A DNA stretch of 64,000 nt from an uncultured Alistipes sp. (GTDB taxonomy: Bacteria > Bacteroidota > Bacteroidia > Bacteroidales > Rikenellaceae), in the NCBI GenBank assembly GCA_944323075.1, contig CALURC010000012.1:1-64000 (forward strand). Direction: 5' to 3'. Position 1 is the stretch's first letter, and every line of letters begins with the position of its first letter. A program made the translations under genes and the position numbers. Shown one piece after another: positions 16,807 through 25,839 of the stretch. The notes beneath the pieces were generated by a model. That model saw nothing but the letters and a program-made list of their open reading frames with translations. It was not told the DNA's origin and did not search any database.

Positions 16807-18864
16807 CTATTTTTCGATCAGTTCGACACTCCGACGGATAAAGTTGGTCAGGTTTTCACCCTTCAACATGCTGTTCGACAGCAGCGCCAGATCGATAATC
16901 TGTTTTACTAATTTATTCTCTTTACCGATCTCGGTGAGCCGTTGGTTACGCTGTTGGAGCAGACCGTCCAGCTTCTCTTTGATCTGTGTACGTTGATCCT
17001 TCTCCTCCTGCGTCAGATCTTCCTCTTTTTTGCCCTTGATCAGCTCTTCGAGGTTGTGTTGTTCGGCGGTTGCGGCATCGATCTTCTTGTTCATCGTTCT
17101 CAACTTGTCGCCAAAGCTCTTTTCGACCTCTCCGAGTATCTCTGCGATCAGTGGATGGTTACCGTTGATGACAACATTGAAATTGTCCGGCATCTGTCCG
17201 TAGAACTGCATTCCGGCGCCACCCATGGCTGCCATGTCTTTCATACGACGCATAAATTCGTTCTGCGTGATGACCACCGGCATCTCGGACTCATCCATTG
17301 CTTCGAAGGATACCATATAGTGAACCTTCTCTTCGGCCGGAAGCTGAGCTTCGAATACGGGACGCAACAGCTGTTGCTGAGCCGAGCTGAGGGCCATCTT
17401 CAACGGAGTATCCTTTTCGATCAGCTTTTCGATCACATCCGAGTCTACCCGGACGAAACGGGTACCCTGATTCTTATTCTCGAACCAGCCGATGAAGTGG
17501 GTATCCAGCTGACCGTCCATAACCAATACGTCGTATCCCTTCTGACGGGCAGCGCTGACAAAGGAGTTCTGCGCAACCGGATCATTCGTGTAGAGGTAGA
17601 TCATGTTTTTGTTTTTGTCGGTTTGGTTCTCCTTGACTAATGCGGCATACTCCGAAAGCGTGAAGTATTTACCCTCTGTATTTTTCAGCAAGGTGAAATC
17701 CGTAGCTTTTTCGGCGAACTTCTCGTCGGTGATGATTCCGTACTGAATGAAGATCTTCAGGTCATCCCACTTTTTCTCATACTCGTCCCGATGTTGGGTG
17801 AAGAGTTCGTTCAATCGGTCGGCAACCTTTCGGGTGATGTATCCCGAGATTTTCTTGACGTTCGAATCGCTTTGCAGGTAGCTTCTCGAGACGTTAAGCG
17901 GAATATCCGGAGAGTCGATCACACCGTGCAGCAGCGTCAGGAACTCCGGTACGATGCCCTCGACCGAGTCGGTGACGAAAACCTGATTGCAGTAGAGCTG
18001 TATCTTGTTCTTCTGTATTTCGAAGTTGTTCCGAATCTTCGGGAAGTAAAGGATACCCGTCAGATTGAACGGATAGTCGATGTTGAGGTGGATGTAGAAG
18101 AGCGGATCTTCGGACATCGGGTAGAGGGAGCGGTAAAACTCCATGTACTCTTTGTCGGTGAGATCGGCCGGTTTTTTTGTCCACAGCGGTTCAGCGGCAT
18201 TGACGATATCGTCTTGATCCGTGTCGACGTATTTTCCGTCTTTCCATTCCTGTTTTTTCCCGAAGGCAATAGGAACGGGCAGGAACCGGCAATATTTGTC
18301 GAGTATGCCTCTGATCCGTGATTTTTCGGCGAACTCTTTGGCATCTTCACTCAGGTGGAGGATGATGTCCGTTCCGCGTTTACGTTCAGTTGCGGCCTCT
18401 TCCATTGTGTATTCTGGAGATCCGTCACACGACCAATGCATTGTCTTCGATCCTTCGCGGTAGGAACGGGTTATGATCTCCACTTTGTCCGAGACCATGA
18501 AAGCAGAGTAGAAACCTAATCCGAAATGACCGATGATCGCTTGATTTTTATACTTTTCGAGGAATTCTTCGGCACCCGAGAAGGCAATCTGGTTGATGTA
18601 TTTGTCGATCTCTTCGGCTGTCATGCCGATTCCTGAGTCGGAAATGGTCAATAATCGTTTTTCGGGATCCAGGGAAACATGCACTGTTAAATCGCCTAGT
18701 TCACCTTTGAATTCGCCTATCGATGAAAGGGTTTTGATCTTTTGTGTGGCATCGACCGCATTTGAAACCAATTCACGTAAAAAGATTTCATGGTCTGAAT
18801 AGAGAAATTTCTTTATTACGGGAAAGATGTTCTCGGTTGTTACGCCTATTTTTCCGTTTTGCAT
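16807..18864 (-). CDS. htpG: HSP90 molecular chaperone HtpG
   Basis: 685 residues, slightly longer than the 620-640 of enterobacterial HtpG but usual for Bacteroidetes. The N-terminal GHKL ATPase has FLRELVSNAVDATQKI (catalytic Glu and Asn near 30-35), DSGIGMTAEEI and GHFGLGFYSAFMVSD. The middle domain includes NVSRSYLQSDSNVKKI with the conserved gamma-phosphate Arg. The C-terminal dimerisation domain contains a lysine/glutamate-rich helix (about 590-650). It is an ATP-dependent cytoplasmic chaperone for client proteins under stress. Two dyads lie in the upstream region (18881-18909 and 18934-18948), so dedicated regulation is possible. It is monocistronic. Confidence 0.97.
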   Translation of the reverse strand: MQNGKIGVTTENIFPVIKKFLYSDHEIFLRELVSNAVDATQKIKTLSSIGEFKGELGDLTVHVSLDPEKRLLTISDSGIGMTAEEIDKYINQIAFSGAEEFLEKYKNQAIIGHFGLGFYSAFMVSDKVEIITRSYREGSKTMHWSCDGSPEYTMEEAATERKRGTDIILHLSEDAKEFAEKSRIRGILDKYCRFLPVPIAFGKKQEWKDGKYVDTDQDDIVNAAEPLWTKKPADLTDKEYMEFYRSLYPMSEDPLFYIHLNIDYPFNLTGILYFPKIRNNFEIQKNKIQLYCNQVFVTDSVEGIVPEFLTLLHGVIDSPDIPLNVSRSYLQSDSNVKKISGYITRKVADRLNELFTQHRDEYEKKWDDLKIFIQYGIITDEKFAEKATDFTLLKNTEGKYFTLSEYAALVKENQTDKNKNMIYLYTNDPVAQNSFVSAARQKGYDVLVMDGQLDTHFIGWFENKNQGTRFVRVDSDVIEKLIEKDTPLKMALSSAQQQLLRPVFEAQLPAEEKVHYMVSFEAMDESEMPVVITQNEFMRRMKDMAAMGGAGMQFYGQMPDNFNVVINGNHPLIAEILGEVEKSFGDKLRTMNKKIDAATAEQHNLEELIKGKKEEDLTQEEKDQRTQIKEKLDGLLQQRNQRLTEIGKENKLVKQIIDLALLSNSMLKGENLTNFIRRSVELIEK

Positions 18865-18880
18865 AGCTTTATATTTTTTA

Positions 18881-18948
18881 GATTGAATTTTCCGTAGCTA
18901 CGTTCAATCAATTAGTGTGCCATTGCTGACGGGGTGACACTTTGTCAC
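18881..18948 (-). promoter_or_regulatory. Two dyads upstream of htpG
   Basis: GTGACA-CTT-TGTCAC (18934-18948) is a perfect 6-bp dyad, resembling a Crp/Fnr-type half-site arrangement. Nearer the gene, GATTGAA/TTCAATC (18881-18887, 18903-18909) flanks 15 bases that include the palindrome CGTAGCTACG, 16 bases before the ATG. The first could be an operator; the second could be a leader hairpin or an operator. No clean TAnnTTTG box was found here. Confidence 0.4.
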
Positions 18949-19008
18949 GAAGCGTAGGGTTTATACTGACAAATACGATGGCGTATCGGCAGATATGACA
19001 GCGAGAAG

Positions 19009-19464
19009 TTACAATTCGAACCGAAGACGGACCATGTGTCGACATTCGATTCCGTTTTCAAATATAGGTTCGGGGTAGTTCCGCCGGAAAAAATCCCGGT
19101 CGATTCCGTCGATTTCGAAACCGCACTTTTGATAGAAGGCCAACTGCCCCGTTCCTGCGTTGGCTGTGCCCACTTCGAGTACCGTGCATCGCTCCGAACG
19201 GCTCTTGAGCTTTGCGTATTCGATGAGGTTTTTGCCGATCCCTCGGTGTTGGAAACCGCTACGGACAGCCAGATTGACCACCTCCATAGTAAAGGGACGT
19301 GTACGCAGCAACACGCAAATACCGACGAGTTGATCGTCCGAATCGTAAGCTCCGTAGCATTTTCCGCGTCGGGTATAGTCATCGACGGCTTCCTGTGATG
19401 GATCAGCCTCGGCCAACAAGTCATAGGGCAACTCTTCGACGGAAAGAATTTCGCGAATATCCAT
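19009..19464 (-). CDS. GNAT-family N-acetyltransferase
   Basis: 151 residues from ATG 19464, 27 bases after the thioesterase stop; an upstream in-frame ATG at 19488 would lie 4 bases after that stop and cannot be excluded. The acetyl-CoA binding motif A reads VNLAVRSGFQHRGIGKNLIE, with the RxxGxG pyrophosphate loop. Motif B follows as LAFYQKCGFEIDGIDRDFF. The family transfers acetyl from acetyl-CoA to an amine, and the acceptor is unknown. It is cytoplasmic and probably cotranscribed with the thioesterase. Confidence 0.82.
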   Translation of the reverse strand: MDIREILSVEELPYDLLAEADPSQEAVDDYTRRGKCYGAYDSDDQLVGICVLLRTRPFTMEVVNLAVRSGFQHRGIGKNLIEYAKLKSRSERCTVLEVGTANAGTGQLAFYQKCGFEIDGIDRDFFRRNYPEPIFENGIECRHMVRLRFEL

Positions 19465-19491
19465 GAATAGAGGGTAAAACGGGGTCAAACG

Positions 19492-19896
19492 TTAGAAATA
19501 GGGCTCCAGCAATTTTAGAAACCATTCGGGTGCACGGCAGGCTCGGCGTGAATCGCTGTGCATGAAGGCAAGCGTTACGGATCCTGTATTGATCTTGTCG
19601 CCGTTCTCACGGAATATTTCGTAGTCGAAACGCATTTTGACTTTAGGCATTTCGGCCAGGGTGACACGGACCGTCAGCAGATCGTCGTCATAAGCAGGAG
19701 CGATGTGCCGACTTTGTACCTCCAGCACCGGGAGCATGACGCCATGTTTCTCCATGTCGTTGTAGGTGGTTCCGAATTCACGTAACATTTCGGTCCGTGC
19801 AGTTTCGTAGTACCGGATGTAGTTCGAGTGATGAACGATTCCCATGCAGTCGGTTTCGTAGTATCTGACCCGTATTTTAATGTCTTTGGTAATCAT
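19492..19896 (-). CDS. Hotdog-fold acyl-CoA thioesterase (YbgC/FadM type)
   Basis: 134 residues from ATG 19896; the open frame extends 36 bases upstream, but MITKDIKIRVRYYETD is the normal family start. The 4-hydroxybenzoyl-CoA/YbgC signature is RYYETDCMGIVHHSNYIRYY, whose Asp-x-x-Gly-x-Val/Ile-His-x-x-x-Tyr contains the catalytic Asp. It hydrolyses acyl-CoA thioesters in the cytoplasm; chain specificity cannot be read. It lies between the guaB terminator and the GNAT gene, forming a two-gene unit. Confidence 0.87.
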   Translation of the reverse strand: MITKDIKIRVRYYETDCMGIVHHSNYIRYYETARTEMLREFGTTYNDMEKHGVMLPVLEVQSRHIAPAYDDDLLTVRVTLAEMPKVKMRFDYEIFRENGDKINTGSVTLAFMHSDSRRACRAPEWFLKLLEPYF

Positions 19897-19916
19897 AATG
19901 TGGTGTTGTTTTGAGT

Positions 19917-19951
19917 AAAAATTCGGGAGCACTCGGCTGGGTGCTCCCGAA
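19917..19951 (-). terminator. Rho-independent terminator after guaB
   Basis: An 11-bp stem TTCGGGAGCAC/GTGCTCCCGAA with an 8-base loop and five T's following on the minus strand, 27 bases after the guaB stop. Confidence 0.85.
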
Positions 19952-19977
19952 ACGTGTTGTGTATGTTTCCGATTCTG

Positions 19978-21450
19978 TTACTCGCCTCTGCTGTAATTGG
20001 GAGCCTCTCGTGTAATGCTTACATCGTGCGGGTGGCTCTCCAGCATACCCGAATTGGTAATTCGGATGAATCGTGCTTTTTTGAGAGCATTGATATTCGG
20101 GGCTCCGCAATAGCCCATACCGGCTCTCAAACCACCGACCATTTGATAGACCACTTCAGCCAAGGTTCCTTTGTAGGGGACACGTGCAGCGATACCTTCC
20201 GGAACGAGTTTTTTGATATCGTCTTCCATATCCTGGAAGTAGCGGTCTTTCGAACCATGTTGCATGGCTTCGAGAGAACCCATGCCACGATATGATTTGA
20301 ATTTTCGTCCGTTGTAGATGATTGTCTCTCCTGGGGATTCCTCCACACCGGCCAACAGCGATCCGGCCATTACGGCATCAGCACCGGCAGCCAGAGCTTT
20401 GACGATGTCGCCCGAATAACGCAAGCCGCCATCAGCGATAACCGGTACACCCGAGCCTTCGATTGATTTGGCTACATCGTAGATTGCCGAGAGTTGGGGT
20501 ACTCCCACACCTGCGATTACACGGGTCGTACAGATCGAACCCGGACCGATTCCTACTTTAACTCCATCGGCACCGGCATCGACCAACATTTTTGCGGCTT
20601 CTCCCGTTGCAATGTTTCCTACTACGACGTCCAGGTCTGGATACTCTTTTTTCACCCGTTTCAACATGTTGATTACATGGATCGAGTGACCGTGAGCCGT
20701 GTCGATAACAATGGCATCGACCTGCGCTTCGTAAAGAGCGGCTACACGTTCCATCGTATCGTGTGTAACGCCGACACCGGCAGCTACACGCAAACGCCCT
20801 TTATCGTCCTTAGCAGCATTCGGGTTGGCTTGTACCTTGGTGATATCCTTGTATGTAAGCAGACCGATCAGATGTCCGCCTTCGTCGACAACCGGAAGTT
20901 TCTCGATTTTGTTTTGTAAGAGAATGTCCGACGCAGTTTGCAAATCGGGATTGTGTGTTGTAATAAGGTTGTCGTGTGTCATGACCTCTTCGATTCTGCG
21001 AGACATGTCGCGTTGGAATCTCAAGTCGCGGTTTGTTACGATTCCGATCAGAATACCGTCGGGAGTGACAACCGGAATACCACCGATTCGGTTCTCTTTC
21101 ATCAGTTGCAAGGCATCGCCTACGGTGTTGTCTTTTCTGATCGTGATCGGATCATAAATCATTCCGTTTTCAGCGCGTTTTACTTTCCTTACCTGTATGG
21201 CTTGATCGGCGATAGACATATTTTTGTGGATAACGCCGATACCACCTTCACGGGCGATGGCGATTGCCATTTCGGCTTCGGTAACCGTGTCCATTGCCGC
21301 CGATATGATCGGGGTGTTGAGTTGAACATTGCGGGAAAAACGCGTAGCGATATTTACCTCGCGGGGTAAGACTTCCGAATAACCGGGAATGAGCAGAACG
21401 TCGTCGAATGTCAAACCTTCTGTTTGGATTCTATCTTTTAGAAACGGCAT
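19978..21450 (-). CDS. guaB: Inosine-5'-monophosphate dehydrogenase
   Basis: 490 residues, standard for bacterial IMPDH. It oxidises IMP to XMP with NAD+, the committed step of GMP synthesis. The catalytic barrel is split by a tandem CBS pair (about residues 95-215, with [19 protein letters not shown] and [16 protein letters not shown]). The active-site loop [18 protein letters not shown] contains the nucleophilic Cys (about 304), and the flap has the RYFQ-type segment near 410. A TAATTTTG box lies at 21605-21612, giving a leader of about 150 bases. It ends at a strong terminator and is probably monocistronic. Confidence 0.97.
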   Translation of the reverse strand: MPFLKDRIQTEGLTFDDVLLIPGYSEVLPREVNIATRFSRNVQLNTPIISAAMDTVTEAEMAIAIAREGGIGVIHKNMSIADQAIQVRKVKRAENGMIYDPITIRKDNTVGDALQLMKENRIGGIPVVTPDGILIGIVTNRDLRFQRDMSRRIEEVMTHDNLITTHNPDLQTASDILLQNKIEKLPVVDEGGHLIGLLTYKDITKVQANPNAAKDDKGRLRVAAGVGVTHDTMERVAALYEAQVDAIVIDTAHGHSIHVINMLKRVKKEYPDLDVVVGNIATGEAAKMLVDAGADGVKVGIGPGSICTTRVIAGVGVPQLSAIYDVAKSIEGSGVPVIADGGLRYSGDIVKALAAGADAVMAGSLLAGVEESPGETIIYNGRKFKSYRGMGSLEAMQHGSKDRYFQDMEDDIKKLVPEGIAARVPYKGTLAEVVYQMVGGLRAGMGYCGAPNINALKKARFIRITNSGMLESHPHDVSITREAPNYSRGE

Positions 21451-21604
21451 GATATGATAGTTTTTAAATGAACGTTATGAAATATGGTTGTATTCCGATT
21501 TACGGAGCAGAGTGTGATCGTTTCGAGCGATACGGTTACGAAAAAAGGGGGCTTCGATTCCCTGACAATTCTTTCGTCGATCGTACCCTGCCTGTAAATT
21601 TATG

Positions 21605-21612
21605 CAAAATTA
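21605..21612 (-). promoter_or_regulatory. Candidate -7 box upstream of guaB
   Basis: TAATTTTG on the minus strand, 155 bases before guaB. No matching TTTG is found at -33. The leader shows no riboswitch fold that I recognise. Confidence 0.35.
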
Positions 21613-21650
21613 GTAAATATCCCGGAATTCCGTATTGTTTTATGAGAATT

Positions 21651-22427
21651 TTAGCGGAATTCGATGGTGGTTTCTCCGGTTGCGAGGGATGAATTTCGGG
21701 TGGATAACGTTAATTTCCGTTCTGGACCTATCTCTAACCAAGCGTTATAAGATCGGCTTTTGTCTGTTTTCGGGATACAGGTAACTTCATAATGTCCTTC
21801 GGCAGGAATCATTTTATTGGGATCGATCCGAGAGATGGAACCGATAGGGTCGACAACACCATCGACTCGGTAAGCCCTCCCAAGCAAATGCCCGGCTTCG
21901 TGTACTTGGCCCTGAAGGATCATTTGGCGGATGACGGTAGAGCTTACGTGTTGGGCGTCGAGTTGCTTTTGTGGCATGATTTGTAGGTCGAAACCGTAAG
22001 TTTTACTGAGTTTGAGCAGCTCGTCGTATCCTCCCGATCGGTTATGTCCCAAATGGTGGTTGTAGCCGATCAGCAGTGTATTGATGTGTAATTGTTCGAC
22101 CAGATCCTTTCGTACGAAATCCTGATAGGACATTTGGCTGAATTCATGAGTAAAAGAAACAACAATCGTGTGGTCTATTCCTGTGCTTGCGAGGATTTCG
22201 AGTTTTTCGGCAAGAGGAGTAAGTAGCAGAACGGGCTCTTTACTTACGATGGTCCGTGGATGGGGATCGAACGTGATGACTGTACTTTCACCGTGTCGTT
22301 CACGGGCCAGCTCGTTCAGTCGATCGAGTATTGCCCGATGTCCATAGTGGATTCCATCGTATGATCCGACGGTAGCGATCGGATTGTGTATGGATGTTGT
22401 GTGATCGAAGCCGTAATGTACTTGCAT
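21651..22427 (-). CDS. RibF-like FAD synthetase without a recognisable flavokinase motif
   Basis: 258 residues from ATG 22427; a further in-frame ATG at 22463 would overlap rex. The N-terminal nucleotidyltransferase is intact: ATVGSYDGIHYGHRAIL (HxGH), ITFDPHPR, and a C-terminal HVSSTVIRQMI motif. It should transfer AMP from ATP to FMN. The next segment keeps LLGRAYRVDGVVDP but lacks the GxxxGFPTAN sequence that binds Mg-ATP in riboflavin kinase, and ends about 50 residues short of bifunctional RibF (about 305-310). So it probably makes FAD from FMN only, or has drifted to another role. It lies 22 bases downstream of rex. Confidence 0.85.
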   Translation of the reverse strand: MQVHYGFDHTTSIHNPIATVGSYDGIHYGHRAILDRLNELARERHGESTVITFDPHPRTIVSKEPVLLLTPLAEKLEILASTGIDHTIVVSFTHEFSQMSYQDFVRKDLVEQLHINTLLIGYNHHLGHNRSGGYDELLKLSKTYGFDLQIMPQKQLDAQHVSSTVIRQMILQGQVHEAGHLLGRAYRVDGVVDPIGSISRIDPNKMIPAEGHYEVTCIPKTDKSRSYNAWLEIGPERKLTLSTRNSSLATGETTIEFR

Positions 22428-22449
22428 GTTGGAAAGCAGTATTTGGGGG

Positions 22450-23094
22450 TTAGTTTTGAACATCCACTCCCTCTTCGGCTTCTTTGACAAAGTAGGCTAC
22501 TTTTTCGAGCACAGTGGTTATGTCATAGTTTTCGAGGAAGATTCCGCGAGGAAAATTCAGTGGCATAGAGGTGAAGTTGAGCACCCCTTTGATACCTGCA
22601 TTGATAATCGGGACGACCAAATCGGAAGCGATTGTGGCGGGACAGGAGAGGATGACGATTTTGATGTCGAGTTTCTGGACTTGATGTTCGAAATGGGCCA
22701 TGTCAAAACAAGGTATATCGTCGATGATCTGGCCGACTTTCTCTTCGTCCACATCGAATGATGCGACGATACGCAGTTTGGATTTTCTGCTGTTGAAATA
22801 TTTGGTCAGGGCCTGTCCCAAGTGTCCCATGCCGATAACCCCTACGTGCATCACATTCGGACCATCCAGTATATTGCTGATGAAATCGATTAGAACTTCG
22901 ACATCGTATCCTTTTTTCGTATCGCTCGAAAAGCCGATCAGCATCAGATCCCGACGGACTTGGACTGCGGTTATTCCGTGTATTCCAGCCAATACGTGAG
23001 AGAAGATGTGTGTAATACCTTGGTTGTGGCACGACAACAGTGTACGTCTGTATTCACTGAGTCGTTCTATGGTTTTTTCAGGGATGTCGCTCAT
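22450..23094 (-). CDS. rex: Redox-sensing transcriptional repressor Rex
   Basis: 214 residues from ATG 23094; the open frame reaches farther upstream, through the promoter region, and the extension has no family similarity. An N-terminal winged helix (about 1-85: TIERLSEYRRTLLSCHNQGI, QVRRDLMLIGF) is followed by a Rossmann domain with VGVIGMGHLGQALTKYF, and domain-swap residues near the end. Rex senses NADH/NAD+ and represses fermentation and respiration genes. The gene is followed closely by the FAD synthetase-like gene, and its promoter overlaps an inverted repeat that could be an operator. Confidence 0.93.
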   Translation of the reverse strand: MSDIPEKTIERLSEYRRTLLSCHNQGITHIFSHVLAGIHGITAVQVRRDLMLIGFSSDTKKGYDVEVLIDFISNILDGPNVMHVGVIGMGHLGQALTKYFNSRKSKLRIVASFDVDEEKVGQIIDDIPCFDMAHFEHQVQKLDIKIVILSCPATIASDLVVPIINAGIKGVLNFTSMPLNFPRGIFLENYDITTVLEKVAYFVKEAEEGVDVQN

Positions 23095-23121
23095 GGATTG
23101 CTTTGGAATGGTTTGGTATTC

Positions 23122-23154
23122 CGAGAGACAAATGTAATAAAAAAGTCTCTCTCG
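23122..23154 (-). promoter_or_regulatory. rex promoter -7 box inside an inverted repeat
   Basis: TACATTTG (23136-23129 on minus) lies 35 bases before the rex ATG. It is flanked by CGAGAGAC (23122-23129) and GTCTCTCTCG (23145-23154), which pair over 8 bases with a 2-base insertion. A regulator bound there would cover the -7 box, so autoregulation or other control is possible. Confidence 0.5.
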
Positions 23155-23267
23155 ATAAAATATTTTCCGGCAGGGGGGGATTGACGTGCGGGTAAATCGT
23201 ATGATCGGAATAGTTGTATAATGACAATTTGTTTGTGAGCCGAATGCCGGCTTGTATTGGAAAACGA

Positions 23268-23293
23268 TAGAGGTGACTATGCAGCCACCTCTA
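23268..23293 (-). terminator. Probable terminator of the upstream glycosidase
   Basis: TAGAGGTG/CACCTCTA, an 8-bp stem with a 10-base loop, about 125 bases after the glycosidase stop. The following T-run on the minus strand is short (TCGTTTTCC), so it is weak. Confidence 0.45.
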
Positions 23294-23417
23294 AACGCTA
23301 TTTTGTGAGAGATATCTTTTAGCTTGTGTTGTTTCCGAAGCAAAGATTTTTCTCGATAAATTCTATTTTTTTAGTTCGGCAAATACCATTCGAACGGTAG
23401 TACTTCCTTTGTAATTA

Positions 23418-25247
23418 TTAGGGAATAATGAATTGTTTCTCAATTATTACAGGTTGCAGTTCATTGGTCGGTGTGTCGAATTCGTATGGGGATAGGGCAT
23501 AACGGGTCCCGACACCATTGGCCGTGACGGTTAAGGTGTGTTCTCCTGGGGTGAGTCCTTCAATGGGCAATGTCATGCCGGTTTCGGTTACAGAATCTGC
23601 GACGACCGTACCGTCAATCGAAAGTGTGTAATTTTCGGGTTCTACACCCACCGTAGTCCAATGTACGGATAATTTTTCATTTATTATATGAGGTGGAGCT
23701 ACGGCCATCAGTGTGACGTCGTTTACGGTGCCGTTGTAAACATCGACCAATGCACGGGTCAGATTGAGATAGTAGAATCCCCAACCGCCCTTGTCACCTC
23801 TGAATCCGGGAGCAGTCAGTGAAACCGGTTCATAATCGTCGCTGAGTTCGACACTGTAACTGTCGGCATAGATGTTGCCGTCGGGACCGTAGCCTCGTGT
23901 GGCTTGTCCGGTGAATTCATTGAACTGGTGGAGCATGACTACCTTCGGACGATGTTCCAGTGCGACTTTGAATGATTCCAAGTAGGTCCATCCATCCCGA
24001 CGCCCCCATGCTTCGGGAGCCGTCCATCCGGTTTCGGCAAAGCAGGCCGGATTGACCGTTGTACACTCCGCAACACCATCTTTATAAGTGACCGTCGGTT
24101 TCAGCGAACCGTCCATCCAACTCCAATAACCGAGTTTGTCGTGTCCGGTTTTTTGGTTCTGGGACGACATCCACCGTACGGTAAAGCGAGAATCGTTTAC
24201 CGGCGGATTGCTTTGGCGTAACCGATCGATCTCTTCTGCCGACCAACCGAGGGTCATTTTGAACAGCGGTACCCGGAAAGCACTCTCTGTGGTTCCTTCT
24301 TTGACGCCCATGGCTCCAGTGTCGAGAATCACGGCCAGCGGTTTTCCGTCGAATTCGTACCACAACCCTTTGAAACGCGGATTACGGATGAAGTAGTGGT
24401 AGATCCAGTCCAGCTCTTCGTTCAGTGCTTCCATGGTGCCGGGAGGGCCGTTACTCAATCCGGGCATGATGATCGCTTGGGGAACGGGCAGCCCTTCGTC
24501 GCGCATGCTTGCCATAACTTCGAGGGCAATCTCCGTATTATGGATAATTGCGTTGACACCATCGCCGCGTTCGCTCCAGTGTTTACAACCCCAAATGTGA
24601 TTCGACCAGTCGAACAATACGGCATCGGCTTTCGAATCCATCAACCACAACAGATGTTGTCGCAATACATCTCTGTTCGTAAAATCGTAGAAGCCGAGCA
24701 AAGGTACGGCTTGTGCGGTTGTCCACATGCTGCCGGGCATGAACCAGGGTTCCCATTGAGAGACGAAAGTTGTATTTCCTTTGGGACGTTCCGGAATGGT
24801 CCGTGACGTGACTTCGACGGATACGATGTTTGATCGAGGGTCTTTGTCTAAGGCCGGTTGTCCCGTGAGGTATGGGGTGTAATCTTTCAAACCGCACCAC
24901 AGGGTTGTGTCGCAAGGGACGACGGCAACGTCGATCTGTGCAAGTCCGGGATTAGGCAACGGCAACAGGAACAATGCTTTTCCCACACTGTCCGGAAATT
25001 CATGTGCTCCCCAACGCTTTCCGTTGACGTATGGCATGAGCATGACGCGGGTCGTATCGCCTGCTGCGGGTGTGTATTTTGCCTGTACACGGACGCTGCG
25101 TCCCATTTCGATTTGGTCCGTGTTGACGGAAATGGATAAACCGGATTGGTTATTACAAGCAGTTAACGCTAATCCGATAAGAGTCAGAACTGTGCAGTAA
25201 ATTTTGCGTGTCGTTCGTCGTCTGAAAAAGGGTTTAACAGAAATCAT
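23418..25247 (-). CDS. GH71/99-like glycoside hydrolase lipoprotein
   Basis: 609 residues. The signal peptide has lipobox LALTAC (Cys31). An N-terminal beta-sandwich (about 35-135), a barrel of the GH71/99-like type (about 150-500) and a C-terminal Ig-like domain (about 515-600) follow. The barrel shows WTTAQAVPLLGFYDF, ADAVLFDWSNHIWG, a Trp-rich WYEFDGKPLAVILD segment, and HQFNEFTGQ near residue 442, which takes the place of the GWNEW motif of the three paralogues at 33-39 kb. That Glu is the likely catalytic or binding position. Substrate is unknown; the family acts on alpha-mannans and glucans among others. Its neighbours are a DNA glycosylase and a GH127, with no transporter. Confidence 0.8.
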   Translation of the reverse strand: MISVKPFFRRRTTRKIYCTVLTLIGLALTACNNQSGLSISVNTDQIEMGRSVRVQAKYTPAAGDTTRVMLMPYVNGKRWGAHEFPDSVGKALFLLPLPNPGLAQIDVAVVPCDTTLWCGLKDYTPYLTGQPALDKDPRSNIVSVEVTSRTIPERPKGNTTFVSQWEPWFMPGSMWTTAQAVPLLGFYDFTNRDVLRQHLLWLMDSKADAVLFDWSNHIWGCKHWSERGDGVNAIIHNTEIALEVMASMRDEGLPVPQAIIMPGLSNGPPGTMEALNEELDWIYHYFIRNPRFKGLWYEFDGKPLAVILDTGAMGVKEGTTESAFRVPLFKMTLGWSAEEIDRLRQSNPPVNDSRFTVRWMSSQNQKTGHDKLGYWSWMDGSLKPTVTYKDGVAECTTVNPACFAETGWTAPEAWGRRDGWTYLESFKVALEHRPKVVMLHQFNEFTGQATRGYGPDGNIYADSYSVELSDDYEPVSLTAPGFRGDKGGWGFYYLNLTRALVDVYNGTVNDVTLMAVAPPHIINEKLSVHWTTVGVEPENYTLSIDGTVVADSVTETGMTLPIEGLTPGEHTLTVTANGVGTRYALSPYEFDTPTNELQPVIIEKQFIIP

Positions 25248-25340
25248 GCTTTAAAGGTTAGTGGTTATTGTGCTACAAGATAGCGAAAAAATCGTTTCGG
25301 TCGTAGAAAAATCACGCTCTTTTTTGCCTGACAGCTGGGA

Positions 25341-25829
25341 TTAATGGAACCCGACGATCGACCATGCGTCGCGTTTCTTTTCGAACGGAAGGGTGTAGGC
25401 CGGGCTTGTCGATGGGAGCGTGTGGTGGTTCCTGTGTCTCCAGATTTCGGGAAAGTAACGTTTGAACAGCCGTTCAGCATTTTGTCCGTTGAAAAATAGG
25501 GTCTGAATATTCGGATGTTCGTTGAGAAGTTGGTCGATGGCGTTCGGCGTTTCGTTGCAGATGTTGCTGTCCAGACTCCCTTCTCGCTCGCATCCCCGAC
25601 ACACATCCCATAGGGCGATACCCGCATCGAGCAGCATAGCGGTTTTTTCGGTATAGGATACCGGAAGTTCGCGACTGCATACTGCAGCAATGATCGGCCA
25701 GAAGGCATTGCGGGGATGCCCGTAATACTCCTGCTTGCGCAGCGACTCCACTCCGGGCATGGTACCAAGAATCAGTACCCGGCTTTTGTCGTCGACGATA
25801 GGGTCGAAACTGTAAATGATTTTTCCCAT
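25341..25829 (-). CDS. Hypoxanthine/uracil-DNA glycosylase family protein
   Basis: 162 residues. Typical HDG/UDG-family-6-like sequence: VLILGTMPGVESL (motif 1), YYGHPRNAFWPII, DAGIALWDVC, GSLDSNI and the C-terminal PSTSPAYT motif that grips the damaged base and DNA. The enzyme excises deaminated bases such as hypoxanthine or uracil, in the cytoplasm. Its start is 10 bases from the GH127 stop and its stop lies 93 bases before the glycosidase ATG, so it is embedded between two unrelated carbohydrate genes on the same strand. Confidence 0.87.
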   Translation of the reverse strand: MGKIIYSFDPIVDDKSRVLILGTMPGVESLRKQEYYGHPRNAFWPIIAAVCSRELPVSYTEKTAMLLDAGIALWDVCRGCEREGSLDSNICNETPNAIDQLLNEHPNIQTLFFNGQNAERLFKRYFPEIWRHRNHHTLPSTSPAYTLPFEKKRDAWSIVGFH

Positions 25830-25839
25830 GTCAGAGAGG

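Larger units (their letters stand above)
23095..23417. other. 323-base gap: rex promoter region and a weak terminator
   Basis: Holds the rex promoter with its inverted repeat (23122-23154) and a hairpin at 23268-23293 near the 3' end of the glycosidase gene. A half-site TTGTGA (about 23303) was seen but no full Rex operator. No gene is apparent. Confidence 0.6.
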
